Notes: a model not told the origin generated them from the sequence alone. Counted from the first letter of the stretch, positions 10,927 to 23,405 are shown. The stretch is DNA of 64,000 bases from Larix kaempferi (GCA_027924585.1 BSBM01000199.1:11605001-11669000); one strand, 5' to 3'. Made by a program: numbers and translations.

Positions 10927-12441
10927 ATGGCTGATAAAGGAAAATCTCCCACTGTCAAAGATGTCACTGAAAATCCACTTAAAACAGGAATTTCAGACAG
11001 CCCAAATCTTGAAGTAGCAAATCAATAAAACCTCATCTCTGATTCTGAACCTCAGGAAGTATTGTATGCTGTGCCTTTTGCAGAAATAGAAGATTTAAGG
11101 AGACATACACGATCTTATGTTAGATAGCTAGGTGGTTTAAACGCAGTAAATTTCCTCCCTAGGAAAAGTTCTCCTAGAAAAGAATGACAGTACACCCGTG
11201 ATTTGATTCTTGTGCAGAATTTTGAAGAACTTGTGAATTTAACCTTGGAAGAAATTGCAGAACCCCTGAACAAAGTCTATCTTGAAAACCCAGAAAATAT
11301 TTCAGATCAAGAAAGTCTTGGAGAACTCATTACTACAAAGAACACTCGATTTAATTCACGATACAACTCTCCACCTGATTCTCCACATAGAGACATGGCT
11401 GTACCTTCTTTGAGAGTGAGGGGAGCATTGAATCTAGCTGGGCTATTCCACAATCTTCCTAAAAATTCAGAGAAAGTCTTGCCTAAATTCGACCCAGGGA
11501 AAGCCATTTTAGATGAAGATCATCTCAAGAGTTTTTATTTAGCCCTGAATCTTTTAAATGTGCAGCATGAAGATGTAGTTTGTAGGCTTTTCCCATACAC
11601 ATTTGAGCCGAAAGTCTCTTCCTGGTATTTTAGCTTACAACCAAGCTCGATTTCAAGCTGGGATGAATTTGAAAAATGTTTCTTAAAGAAATATGGAAAC
11701 CAAAAGACTGTAGCTACGCTCATGAAAGAATTATTGTCCATGAGAATGGAAAAGAAAGAAAATGTTCAAGACTTCAACCAAAGGTTCACAACACTCTTAA
11801 ATAATTTCAGCGAAGCAAATAAACCAACAGAGGAATCTCTGGTTGAATATTATACAACAACTCTAGAAGGACCCATAGCAATGTTCGTTAAAAGATCTAA
11901 GAAAACCACCCCGATAGAAAATTTTGAAGAAGCTAGAAAGGTGTAAGAAGAAGTGGATAGCATTGCTAAACATGCCTTAGATGTAGAAACAAAACCAACA
12001 GCCAGTAAAAAAACCTTGCTTCTCACCAAAAGTAAAGAAGAGTCATCAACAGACATGGAGAACATAGTTAAGATGATGCAGAAGTTGTCCAATAAAATTG
12101 TAGATCTCGAGAAAGATAAAGCTACTAGTACATCTAGGAAACCTTTCATGCCATTCTACAAAAAGAGAGAAGACAACGATTAACCTCATCCACCCATGAA
12201 CACTTCCCCTGTTTTAAATCTCAATGAAATAGGGATGAAAAAATTCTGCACCTTTCATCAAGAACTGCACTCGGAAAAGAGCTTCCCACAATGGATTAAC
12301 TCTATGAGTTTATTCATGAACCAAATGCTGGATTCACAGATTCCGGATCAAGACGATCCTCCATAGGAATCGAGCCCTGAGTTAGAAGAACCACATCCGG
12401 ACACCACTATATTTCTATGGGATTGGGTACCTTTAACTGAA
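10927..12441 (+). pseudogene. Element B Gag
   Basis: The ATG at 10927 (MADKGKSPTVKD) opens the frame shared by the whole gag-pol. The Gag core is clear: LPKFDPGKAILDEDHLKSF, VCRLFPYTFEPKVSSWYF, SISSWDEFEKCFLKKYG, LLSMRMEKKENVQDFNQRF. A lysine-rich linker follows, then an atypical zinc-binding motif, FCTFHQELHSEKSF. The relative in element D reads CTFHQEHHSEKIC, so the last Cys has become Ser here. In-frame stops lie near 11026, 11125, 11184, 11944, 12181 and 12364. Gag would form the particle and bind RNA. Confidence 0.85.
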
Positions 12442-13520
12442 TTGGTAGAAGAAAATCCCGTGGAAAGCTCAGTTTCTGCTGTGAACATTAATACTCGCAG
12501 TAAAGGTCCCATTACAGATCCGGTGCCAAACTCGACTATTCCCAAGCCTAAAGTTTTGAAAGAACTACCTAGAAGACATCTAGCAATCATTCCACTACAA
12601 CCTAAAGCTAACCCAATAGCGGCCAAGCAGCCAAGCATTGACACCACAGTTCAACAACTAAAGGTCACAATGAATAAAACAGACCATCCAACTAGAATTG
12701 GAAAAGAATCTGATATAGGATATGACATTATTGAGGATATAAAGAAAGTAAAAGCAAATGTATCAATATTTGATATGTGCAGTTTGCCTCAGCAACGAGA
12801 TAAGTTGTTGCATGCTCTGCAATCCCAACCCAGCACTCCATTAACAGATACTCAAGAAGATCCTGAAATTAATGAGGCTAGTATCGGCAGGAAATCTAAA
12901 TCTCAGACGTTGCCGTTCCTGTTAACCTTTGAAATTTTCAATCATAATGTTCACAATTGTCTGGTAGATTCCGGAGCATCTTCAAATGTCATGCCACTGT
13001 CAATTTGTAAAAAAATTAATGGGCAACCTATTCCATCTCCTGCCCAAATTATTCAATTAGATAGAACTGCTGTCAAAGTTATTGGGGAAATGAAAGATGT
13101 ACTCATTAGATTATTAGCCGACTCTAGAGTCTATCAGTTTATTGACATAATGGTAGTTGACATTCCTGAGGCCTATGGTTTGATCCTAAGTAGGGACTGG
13201 TCCACAAAGCTGAATGGTTACTTTGCAACTGATTGGTCACATTTGTGGTTGCCTTATCAAAATAGACAGAATCAGATCAAGGTCCTGAGAGAACCACACA
13301 TGAAACAAAATGTAACCCAACTAGAGGGAAAGAATGAGGCTGTAACCTTCTCATCCTCAGTTCTGGGGAATTATTTCTTAGAAATTGATCCAGGTAATTA
13401 TCAGTCTGAAACTATCAGCCATGAATTAGATGAACAGTCCGATCTCCTTCATTTTTCTCGAACTGATGATATTGACTGTAATATAGTTAGTTTAGTCACT
13501 GACTTAGATCATAAAGATAC
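12442..13520 (+). pseudogene. Element B aspartic protease region
   Basis: After a Pro-rich linker the motif NCLVDSGASSNVMPLSIC (near 12958) gives an intact DSGA active site. It is followed by IDIMVVDIPEAYGLILSRDW, the retropepsin C-terminal half. The stretch is open through to the RNase H domain. It would process the polyprotein. Element D carries DSRA at the same place. Confidence 0.88.
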
Positions 13521-13529
13521 TAACTTAGC

Positions 13530-13950
13530 TGAATCAAAAGATCTGTTTTGGACATTATGCTTTGACGGTTCTAAAACTTTGGAAGGATTCGGAGCTGGTT
13601 GTGTTCTTATGGATCCGGAAAGAAATAAGTATTTTTTGTCCTGTAGGTTAGAATTTGATTGTACTAACAACAATGCTGAATATGAAGCTTTGGTACATGG
13701 ATTAAAGAAGGCCATCGGTTTAAATGTTAAATACCTGAAGGTTTTTGGTGACTCAGAAAAAGTTGTGAGACAGGTAAGAGATACCATTCATTTCCTATCA
13801 CCTCATTTGAAAGGTTATCAGGTTGAGGTATGGGATTTAATTATGCATTTTGATGCTTTCAATATAAAGTCTATTCCTAGATTGCAAAATTCTGCAGCTG
13901 ATTTGTTAGATACATCTACTTCTAGATTGGTGCCAACTAATAACAAATGC
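13530..13950 (+). pseudogene. Element B archaeal-type RNase H, located upstream of RT
   Basis: The motifs are CFDGSKT (Asp 1), CTNNNAEYEALVHGLKKA (Glu), VFGDSEKVVRQV (Asp 2) and NSAADLLDT (Asp 3), a full D-E-D-D set in the pattern of plant and archaeal RNase HI. It lies in the same open frame between PR and RT. Such a second RNase H is known from Tat-lineage elements. Here it precedes RT, whereas the gypsy-type RNase H after RT has lost its acidic residues, so this domain probably supplied the activity. The domain itself is uninterrupted. Confidence 0.85.
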
Positions 13951-14448
13951 TCAATTGAATTAATTTTTAGGCCCTCCGTCCCTGACAATGTCACAAACTT
14001 CAGGGTCTTCGATGATGACAAACAGATTATCAGTTTTCTAACGAACGAAGACATTTTCCAAGGAGTTGTGATAGATGAAGAAGAACACAATTTTGATTTA
14101 CAAAAGAAGGATGCAAATAAAGGAAATTTCATCCCTAAAGGGGTAAGGTCACTCGAAATGCTGTTTGATCTTCAAAGTAAATTCAAAAGGCCAGCGAACA
14201 CGAAAACTAACAGTTCATCAATGCAGCATGAGTTAGTTAATTTGGGCACCAAGGCTGAACCAAAATTTGTCAACCTTGGCAAATGTTGTTCATCGAGAGA
14301 AAGAGATAGGTTCATCAAACTTTTTAGACAATATAAGGATTTTCTTGCATGGACTTATGAGGATCTGAAAACATATGACGTTCGCATTATTCAGCATGTC
14401 ATACCAATGAAAGCAGGTTTCAAGACATTTCAGTAGCAATTAAGAAGG
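13951..14448 (+). pseudogene. Element B linker between RNase H and RT
   Basis: This open stretch continues the frame to a TAG at 14434. The last part (SSRERDRFIKLFRQYKDFLAWTYEDLKTYD) is the usual region just N-terminal of gypsy RT, where Tat elements read DFAW. No separate domain is recognised in the first part. Confidence 0.7.
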
Positions 14449-15153
14449 ATGCATCCTACTTTGGAACCTCTGATTCAAAAGGAATTGAAGAAACTCCTGG
14501 ATGCTAAAATAATCTTTAAGGTTCGGCATTCTGAGTGGGTTGCTAACTTAGTTCCCGTGAGAAAGAAGTCAGGAGAGATAAGACTATGTGTTGACTTTAG
14601 AAATTTAAACAAAGCTTCAGATAAAGACAACTATCCCGTCCCTTCAATGGAACAAATTCTTCAAATGGTGTCGGGATCTGAGATATTTTCTCTTCTCGAT
14701 GGTTTCTCTAGCTACAATCAAGTATTAGTAGCCGAAGAAGATCGTCTTAAGACTACTTTCTGCACTAAGTGGGGAACTTTCACCTATAGAAGGATGCCAT
14801 TTGGCCTGATAAACGCAGGAGCTACATTCCAGCGAGCAATGGATATCGCCTTCCAAGGATTGGGTCGTCAAGGTGCTGTTGTCTATCTAGATGATGTGAT
14901 AGTTTTTTCGAAGAAAAGGGAAGATCATGTTGTCCATTTGAAGCATATTGTTTATCGGTGTCGGAAATATGGTATCTCGTTGAATCCCAAGAAGAGTGTG
15001 TTCGATGTTCCCGAAGGTAAACTATTGGGCCATATCATTTCCAAAAGAGGAGTGTCAATAGATCAGGAAAGAGTACAAGCTATCAATAGAATTCCAATGC
15101 CTCATAACAAGAAATCCATGCAGTCCTTTATGGGAACTATCAATTTCGTCTGA
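14449..15153 (+). pseudogene. Element B reverse transcriptase
   Basis: The motifs include IRLCVDFRNLNKAS, FSLLDGFSSYNQV, FCTKWGTFTYRRMPFGLINAGATFQRAMD and the catalytic box VVYLDDVIVFSKK, so the active residues are intact. It is bounded by TAG (14434) and TGA (15151), both in the gag frame. It copies element RNA into DNA. The RT continues briefly past the TGA (RFVPYFAQIVKPL). Confidence 0.93.
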
Positions 15154-15720
15154 AGGTTTGTTCCATATTTCGCACAAATTGTTAAACCTTTACAACAAAT
15201 GGTCAAACAAAGCATACAGTTCAAGTGGATAGATTTAGAAAAGGATGCGTTCAAAGACATTAAGGCAGCCATATCTAAAGCTCCTTCCTTAAGAAGCCCA
15301 TATTTTGACAAGGATTTTATCCTATATACCTTTGCTTCACATGACTCCCTCGCGGATGTACTCACGCAAAAGGTGGAGCTAGGGGACGAATACCCAATCT
15401 CGTTTATGAGCACTGGTCTGCAAGGGGCTGAACTTAATTATCCTGTGGTTGACAAGCATGCGTATGCTGTCTTCAAAGCAATCAAACAATTCATACCATA
15501 TATTCTTAAGAACATAACTAAAGTTATAGTTCCCCACCCAGCTGTTAGATCCCTCTTCGTTCAGAAGGAACTAGGAGAAAGTAGGGGAAACTGGGTCACA
15601 ACTCTTCAAGAATATGATTTAGAATTTAAATCGGCCACTATCATCAAAGGACAAGGCCTGTGTAAATTGCTTACAGAAAATCCAACTGATGAAGAGCAGC
15701 ATTGGAAAAATGAAGCTTAG
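15154..15720 (+). pseudogene. Element B gypsy-type RNase H, without catalytic acids
   Basis: The fold is recognisable: ILYTFASHDSLADVLTQK, PISFMSTGLQGAELNYPVVDK, AIKQFIPYILKN, LQEYDLEFKSATIIKGQGLCKLL. The usual first Asp (VDAS) is replaced by TFAS, the Glu region reads KHAYAV, and TDH is VPHPA. All active residues are therefore absent. This matches Tat elements, where the domain is thought to act like the retroviral connection domain. It ends at a TAG at 15718-15720. Confidence 0.8.
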
Positions 15721-17022
15721 TTGAACTCAGTTGAGGTATGTCCTGTCTTCACAGCTTCTCAATCATGGTATAGGGATCTGGTGCATTATTTGCAGCAAGG
15801 ATACCTACCTGAGCACTGGAACTCTAAGCAAAGAAGGACGCCCTATTTGAAGTCAACATCTTATCAAATAATTGATGGGATACTTTTCAGAAAGAATTAT
15901 GATGGAACTTTTCTTAGATGTCTAGAAAAGGAAGATGGAAGTAAAGTTGTCAAAGAATTACACAATGGTCCCGCTGGTAGGCATTATTCAGGGGAGACAA
16001 CAACTCACAAGATATTGAGAGCTGGATATTATTGGCCCACTCTATTCCGAGATGCCCATGCGTATGCACGGAACTGTGATATATGCCAAAGAAGTGCTGA
16101 AAAATTACCTGAGGTAGCAGGACCCTTGCAATCGGTTATTATCTCAGAACCTTTTGAACAGTGGGGCATAGATGTTATTGGAGAGATAAATCCAAATTCT
16201 TCTTTACAACATCGATACATCCTGACGGCTACCGACTACTTCACCAGATGGATGGAGGCTATCCCGTTGCGCAAAATCAATGAAGATACAATCATCAGTT
16301 TCTTGAAGGAAAACATCATAACCAGGTTTGGGGTTCCAATTTCCCTTGTTTTTGATAATGCTCCCTATTTCTCGTCTTTTATGATAAATGAATTTGTTTA
16401 TGAATGGGGGATTAAACTGCATTATTCAGCCAATTATTACCCTCAAGGAAACGGATTAGCTGAATCTTCAAACAAAACCCTCATTCGAATTCTCAAGAAG
16501 ACTGTGATAGAAAATCAACGAAGTTGGCATATAGCTCCCCCAAATGCCTTATGGGAAGATAGGATGACTCCAAAGAACGCATTAGGGGTTTCCCCTTTCA
16601 CTCTTGTCTATGGCAAGGAAGCCATCCTCCCCCCCAACATCTTGCTTCCATCCTTACAGTTGTCCCAAGCCTCTCGAGGGTCTGGTAGCCAAGTCTTATA
16701 ATCCAGGATCAATACCTTGCTTCAACTTGAAGAAGCCCGACAGAAAGCTAAAGACCGATTCCATCAACACCAAGACATAGTCAAGAGATGGTTCGATAAT
16801 AGGAAGTCTGGTAAAACGAGTTTTGAAGTTGGGGATTTAGTCCTGAAATGGGATCATAATCATGAAGGCAAAGGGATGCACACGAAATTCCAACATTTAT
16901 GGATAGGCCCTTACCAAATTTCAGCAAAGCTTGGCCCATCCACTTATAAGTCAACGAACCTCTAGGGAGAGGAAGTAACCCTTCCTCTCAATGGCCTCGC
17001 CTTGAAACAATACTTTGCGTAG
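15721..17022 (+). pseudogene. Element B integrase
   Basis: The zinc-binding region has LHNGPAGRHYSGE and CDICQRS. The core has WGIDVIGEIN (Asp), VFDNAPYFSS (Asp) and PQGNGLAESSNK (Glu), so D-D-E is present. The C-terminal part has FEVGDLVLKWDHNHEGKG and FQHLWIGPYQISA. In-frame stops lie near 16699 and 16963, and the frame ends near 17022. It would insert the element DNA; no chromodomain is seen. Confidence 0.9.
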
Positions 17023-18086
17023 TCTCCCTGAGACTTTCTGTACATAAATAAAACTTTTCTTTTATGTTGCTTTAGCCCTTTGTTTTCATTGTTTTCAGTT
17101 ATCTTGTTTCTTTTCTCAGCATTTGAAACCTTCTGTACAAAGTTTGTTTTCTGAAAGCACCTCCAGTCAAGTTTCTAATCAAGACAGATCTCTCGAAGAA
17201 ATCTCACAACTCATGAAGCCAAAACTACCCTCGAATGAAAGTTTATATATGTATTTTGCTCTTGCTGAACGTTCTCCAGAAGGAAGGAAGCCTATTCTAT
17301 TAGTCACACTAACCCTGTTTAAATAGCAGAGATCTATGACTATCTTTATTACTATCTTCGGTCTCCATCCACTCTCACACTTAAAGGCATCTCAAGAAGG
17401 TCACTGAAGTTGGACCCACGGAGAGTAACACATCTCGAGGGCATAGGGTATTGAAATGACTCCATGCTGCAAATCTAACAGCCAAAATGGCTTATAATCA
17501 AGGGTCTGTTTTCTAGAGATTCTCGCATCAATTGAAGCATGGCTGAGACAAAAGCAAAGCATGTAAGTCAAGAAGGATATCCAAAAGACTCATCTCAAAC
17601 TAGGCTCCTCTCCGTCCGTGAGGCTTGATCAAATCAATAAAATCTCTCACTCACACAAAAGGACATTATGGATTGAGGATCCAAAATCAAAGATCATGTC
17701 TAAAGAAAATATTTCTGGAAGGCTCAAACAACAAAGCTGTCAAAAGTATAAACATCCAAAAAGGATGCAAGCAGCATGGGAATGAGGAACAAGAGCAATA
17801 ATGTTCATGAGATGGTGTTGCAAATCATGTGGAGTCCGATAGTAGTAGCCATCTGAAAGATGAATCTTCTAAAATGAGCCCCATATATTGACCCTTTAAA
17901 AGTTTTAAAGATGTCTCTATCAAATCTCCCCTTTCCCTAATGGCCAATAGATAAAATGACTTCTTCCTTCGCCGAGATTCAAGTGCTCAGCTGAATATTG
18001 CATATAAGATGGATATCTTTTAAGAAGGTTTCAGATCAACGAGAGGGATTTTTTCAGAGATCTATGTTCGCCAGCGACTCGCCAAT
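17023..18086 (+). other. Element B 3' untranslated region
   Basis: About 1.06 kb separate INT from the 3' LTR. It has no convincing ORF. Parts match the same region of element D (52000-53240, opposite strand), for example the stretch around 17605-17660. A purine run (GAGAGGG, near 18039) lies about 45 bases before the LTR, but no purine tract abuts it. Confidence 0.7.
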
Positions 18087-18259
18087 TGTTGTTGCAGCAA
18101 CATCCCCCCCAAAATTTTTAGATATTGGGGCCCCTCCTTTGCATTTTACTAGAAGGACTGCCTAAAGAAGTTAAGTCTCATTTGAAAAACTTTTGACTTA
18201 GTTTTTGTTTCAACTGAGGAATCTGCTTTAAAATTGAAGTTTTTTCTTCTAAGTCAAAA

Positions 18260-18567
18260 CTCACGATTCTCTCTCGAAACTAGGGAAGAAACTTAAAATT
18301 CTCTCCCGAAACTGGAGAAGAACTCAGGATTCTCTCCCGAAACTGCGGAAATACTTAAAGTTACTCCTCGAAACAGCGAAAACACTTAGCGTTTTTAAAG
18401 TTTCGGAAGAACTTAAAATTGCCTCCCGAAGCTGCGGAAGAAACTTAAAATTCTCTCTCGAAACTGGGGAAGAAACTTAAAATTCTCTCTTGAAACTAGG
18501 GAAGAACTCAACGAGCTCACTCGAAACTGCGGAGGAACTTGGGATTATCTCCCGAAATTGTGGAAGC
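18260..18567 (+). repeat. 31-bp tandem repeat array, 3' LTR of B
   Basis: About ten units are homologous to those at 5065-5370. The unit order shows one unit lost and one gained relative to the 5' LTR. Confidence 0.78.
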
Positions 18568-19043
18568 TTTCGCCAAGTGTTGCTGCAATAAGTAGTTCTT
18601 TTCCCCAGTTTACGCGACCATTCATATTTCGATAAAAAACTTAACAAAGTCATTTGTGAATTTCGGAAGGACTTACTGAGTCTTTCCGAAACTTCAGGAC
18701 AACTTGGCAAAGTCGGCCGTGATAAAGCTTCTGGGAAAGTGAATTTCAAAAGAACTCACAAAGTGCTCCCAAAATGCCGAAACGACTCGCCAATTCTTTC
18801 TGCCACTGCGAAGCATCCTTTTTGTCTCTCCCGCAACAAGCAAATGCCTCGCTAAAGTTTCGCGCCTTTCGAAAGGAACTCATGAGTTTTGGCCGCAACC
18901 GTGGACGAAACTTGTGATTCCTCACCGCAGCTGACGGTCGCGCTTAAATGCTGAATTATTTTGAAAAGACTGCACCGTACGAGTGTTTAACTCTGTTTTA
19001 ATGTCATCACCTATCCGTTTAAATTCCCACAGATGTCTAACTT

Positions 19044-19051
19044 TATATAAG
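19044..19051 (+). promoter_or_regulatory. TATA box upstream of the LTR-borne gene, 3' LTR copy
   Basis: TATATAAG is in the same context as 5847-5854. The CACGTG of the 5' LTR reads CACAGA here, so the G-box is lost. Confidence 0.5.
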
Positions 19052-19954
19052 GACTGTGGTGTTTCATTGTTCCCATTGTTAGTTTTTTATTCAAAGAACG
19101 TCGTTGGGAAGATCGCGTCGTCTCGCTCCAGCTCAACGCATCCACCACTGTGTCCACCTCACTCAACCACTGCTTCGTCTCTAGGTAGGCTTTTTAACCG
19201 TCATCTTTGTCTTATCTTCACGTTGAGTTATTTCTTGGGTTTTTCCCATTTAAGAACATGGCCGGTAGGCATTGGTAGTATGTATCATTTTAAAGAAATT
19301 GCGGTCGCCATGCCCACATAAGCTTCTCAATACTGCCAACTAGGACTCATAGCCATGACCAAGTCAGTCCTAGTTGGCCCCTTGTCTCTGAGTTATCCGA
19401 GCTTGTTTTTTTCACTGGCCGCGTTCCGGTCGTTTTCCTACCCAGATTTACTCAAACTCAAACTTCATACCGGCTGCATACCATTTCGCAAGTATTATCA
19501 ACGACAGTAGTGGTCGGTTGAGATACTCAACCACTTCCCTGTTCAGCTCAATTAATGACTGTGGAAAACGGTTCCTTGTTTTCATTGTTTCCTCATAGGA
19601 TTTTCCCACTCCAAGCCAACCCACCATTGGCCATTAGAAGTGCTATGATGGAGGCAATCCTGTCTCCAAGGACTAGGAAGGAAGTAGGTTTTTTCACGTC
19701 GTATGCTTACCTTTTCGGAAGCATTCCAAAAGTTCCTAACTAGGCATTGTCTCCCTAGAATAATCAATTCGAAGGACCATATTTTCTTTTCTGGAATGAT
19801 CTATGTTTAGTTTGCTTCCCCAGCATGCAACTTTATAATTTTGTCTATATTTATCATTAGCATGCTAAATTTGTCCTACTCTATGTTACACTCTCATAAC
19901 GTGTTACAAATTTTGTAATCATTCACATTTGGTTGCTGATAGGGATAAGCCACG

Positions 19955-22900
19955 ATGCCAAAAGGTGGTAGAAAGAAAGCTAAAGTGATGGAACCAGAAC
20001 CAGTGCAACTAAGGACTGAAACTATTTTTCAAGACACTAAGTGTACCACCGGAGTTCCTCTCGATGTCCGTTGGGGAGATGTGTACCAGATGATCAGGGA
20101 CTAGGATATCCCAGATGTATTATTGGAAGAAGAACAAATCTACCTCAACATGAGAACTTCTAGCATAGCCAGGGCTTCTACTCGCCCTGAATTGTTCCCA
20201 TGCTCTGAAGTGATCGGATAGATACTGGAACATGCCAATCCGCAAACAAGAGTGTTGCATGACAGCAAGGGAGATCCTTTTGCTTCATTCCATCCAGCGT
20301 TTATTGTAGCAGCCTACAAATTCTCACGTCCCTAGCAAGCTCCATGTGATGAATGGTTGGAAAAGATGAATAATACTAAGATGGCTAAAAGGTTATTGGT
20401 CACAGGCAAGCAGTTGAGGAAGAGAGATAATGATGAATATGATGTTCAGAGCCTAAGACCTCCTTTTAGATTAATTTCCCTGATGTTATGCAGAATTTTC
20501 GGCATGCCCGATGGCACTGTATATAGGATACAGTGGGCTCCCATCATCCACTTCATAGCATTCAAAGGAACTATATTTGATTGGGCTACTATCCTTTCGG
20601 ATAGTTTGGCATCCACAGTGGCCGCTGCAAGAGAAGGTCTGGCCTTAAAAAAGTCAGAATTTTACATGTCTTCCTATCTTATTGACTGCATTTTGGCCAA
20701 GCTCTCTTTCCCCAAGCTAGGTTGCACGTGGGATCAGGCCAACACCCCGGTCTACACTTCCTATAAAATAATGTGGGCTCAAAATTACAGAGCAAACTAT
20801 AAGCTCATCTGTGAAGAGTTCATCATGCCTCTGTATGAGCAGATGTTCAAGGAAGAGCCCAATTGTCTATTAGAAAATGCCATGGAGGTCCTGGAAAACT
20901 ATGGTGAATTTTACTTCTCAGAGCAAGGCACCTACATCAATATGGTTGGAGGTACCAAAGCACCATACATTTTGCCAAAATACGCTACTGATTATGTAGT
21001 CCTCAAGGAAGCAGTCAGGAAAGTTTTCCTTGATGGAACAGGAGGTGTGCTTAACAAGCAACATAAGGCTTCCTTCCCTCCTTTTCCCTTTTGCATAGGA
21101 GCCTATAAATTCCCAGGGGTTGCAACAACCGAGGAATACGTTCAAGAGCTGAAAGCTTTCCACTTCAGTGAAATGATCTTCCATAGAAATGATAGGCGGA
21201 GCAAGGTTTTTGAGCATTGCAAGGAGGTATATGCTCATTTTGAATATGCTCATTAGTATGATGCAGAGGAAGAAGTGTTCAGAGGAATTAGCAACATGAC
21301 TGAGTTGCAGATTTGTCGTCAAGGCAGTGGAGCTAGTTTTAGCTCTACCCCAGCCCGAGAAGCCAGTCTGCAGAAAGAGAGAGAAGCAGCTGAGGCCCTA
21401 GCCCATGAAGAACAAATATTGAAAGAAGAAGCAAGACTGCAACAAGAAGTAGAAGAAGCAAGAATGCAACAAGAAGCTGAAGAAGCAAGGATGCAGAGAG
21501 AAGCTGAAGATGCAAGGTTGCAGAGAGAAGCTGAAGAAGCAAGGTTGCAGAGAAAAGCTGAGGAAGCAAGGCTGCAGAAGGAAGTAGAAGATCGAGAGCA
21601 GAGGGAGGAAAGTGAAAATCAGCATCGAGCCGAAGAAAAAGAAAGAAGGCGTAAAACTGAAGAGGAACAAAAGACGGAGGAAGAACTTAAGACCAATGAA
21701 GATGCCCAGGCAGGTGGCTCCGACACCCAATATATGGAAACAGACACATCTCAAGCAGGTGTCTCCGGCACCCAAAATGTGGAAACAGACGCATCTCAAG
21801 CAGGTGGCTCTGACACCCAAAATGTGGAAATAGACACATCTCAAGTAGTACAGACCCCACCCATAGAGACAGAAGTACATGTAATAGACCTCGTAATCAT
21901 CTCTTACACCCCATCAGAAGATCATATTGTGCCCCGATGGGATGAATTTTTGTATTATAAGAAGAGGAAGGCTGTGGTCTTGAAGTTGGAAGAGAGGATA
22001 AGAGACTCTTCCAAGAAGATATTGTTAACTAGTGGGAGACCACAGTGATGCAAAATACAAATAAGGCTCCCATAGCCATGGCATCCACCGCTGTGTCAGC
22101 AGCAAAAGCAATAAAGGACAATGTGGTCGATATGGTCAAAGAATTGGAGTCAACAAAGAGGAGAGCTCGCATGTTGCAACATACTGTGGCTAATGAGCAG
22201 GCTTACAGGGATCTTGTAGTGAGTAAATATAATTTCCTGTCTGTTGATCACAAGGAGTTGTCAGATAAGTATCGCCATTTAGAAGAAGAAAAGGAGCACC
22301 TGGCAATCCAGATGATGGTTCTAGAAGCAGAAAAGAACGATTCTAAAGATAGAGTTTTTCATCTAGAAGTAGATAAGCAGGCAATGGTTGAACAATTAGA
22401 GCAGGCAGAAAGCAGAGCAATAGATATGTCTCCCTTTCATGAGCTGTCCTGTGACATTCTGAGACAAATGCACGCCACACAGGAGCTGATTGCTGAGGAA
22501 GTCTGTAGGCTCAAAGCCATGATGGTTAGATTGAAAGAAGTCAATGCAGAGGCCAATAGGCTTAAGGGAAAGTACACTCGGGTTAAAGCAAGCATCCTAA
22601 GCCAGATGGAATGGAGAGAAGGGAAGGTTGATTTCCCCAAGCATCTCCCATTCAAGTCGGTAGATGATTTTAAAGAAGATGTAGCCCTTCTGGAATTTTG
22701 CAAGAACTGTGGCCTTAAGCTAATGGCTAAGATCCAGGGAACAATTGATAAAAGTAACAGCCTGTATCAAAAGATCCATGAAGTACATGATAAGTGCAAG
22801 CTGAGTTTCCCTCAGTCCCTCAATGAGTTTCCAAGCAAAGAGCAATGTTTATCAAACTTGAAGGAAGAGCTAGGCATTCAAATAGAATATGTAAAGAAGA

Positions 22901-23193
22901 TTGATGTCCTAGCCACTAATGATCTCCATCACTATATTGGGCTGTCATCAATATACAGTCATTTGCTTAAAGAAATCCACCAAGCAGCAGTTGCAGAAAT
23001 TCATGGTGTTGAAGCAGATCTTGGTAAACATGTGACTTCCCAAAAGATCTTGCTCCCTTCACCAGCAAATGTGGTTATCAGAGACACTGGTATCTGGTTC
23101 AGTTACATTGCAGAGGAGGAAAAGAAAGCAGCAACTGCAGTAGTAGCTAGTCCAAGCACCTCCTTCCCAGTAGAAGCGCCTCCCCAAGGGTGA
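19955..23193 (+). pseudogene. LTR-borne accessory gene, 3' LTR copy (better preserved)
   Basis: The start MPKGGRKKAK at 19955 leads a frame of about 1,080 codons. Residues 1-440 form the globular domain (FRLISLMLCRIFGMPDG, IQWAPIIHFIAFKG, FYMSSYLIDCILAKL, LPKYATDYVVLKEAVRKVF, FPFCIGAYKFPGV). From about 440 come KEKE-like ten-residue repeats, three 15-residue TQNVETDTSQAG-type repeats, then coiled coil and a C-terminal conserved block (DVLATNDLHHYIGLSSIYSHLL; ANVVIRDTGIWFSYI). Breaks are stops near 20102, 20219, 20333 and 21256 and a one-base deletion near 21998. The longest open parts are 20357-21256, 21275-22048 and 22045-23193. No signal peptide or membrane segment is seen. Function unknown; the coiled coil suggests self-association. 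Confidence 0.82.
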
Positions 23194-23396
23194 ACACGCT
23201 GATCCTAAGGCGTTGTTCCTATTTTCATTTTTTCTCCCTATGTTTAGAGCGTAGAATCACTAGACAACTGTCCTTTTCTATTCTTGAGTAATTTTCTGTT
23301 TTAAGAAAAGGGCCACGATTTGTTTATTTAGAGGAAAAGTCTTTAGAGGACAAGTGTAAAGAGCGAGGTGGCAGCCCAAGAGGCATTTTGTAAAGA

Positions 23397-23405
23397 TATA
23401 AATAG
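23397..23405 (+). promoter_or_regulatory. TATA box, 3' LTR of B
   Basis: TATAAATAG lies 204 bases after the gene's stop codon, as in the 5' LTR. Confidence 0.65.
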
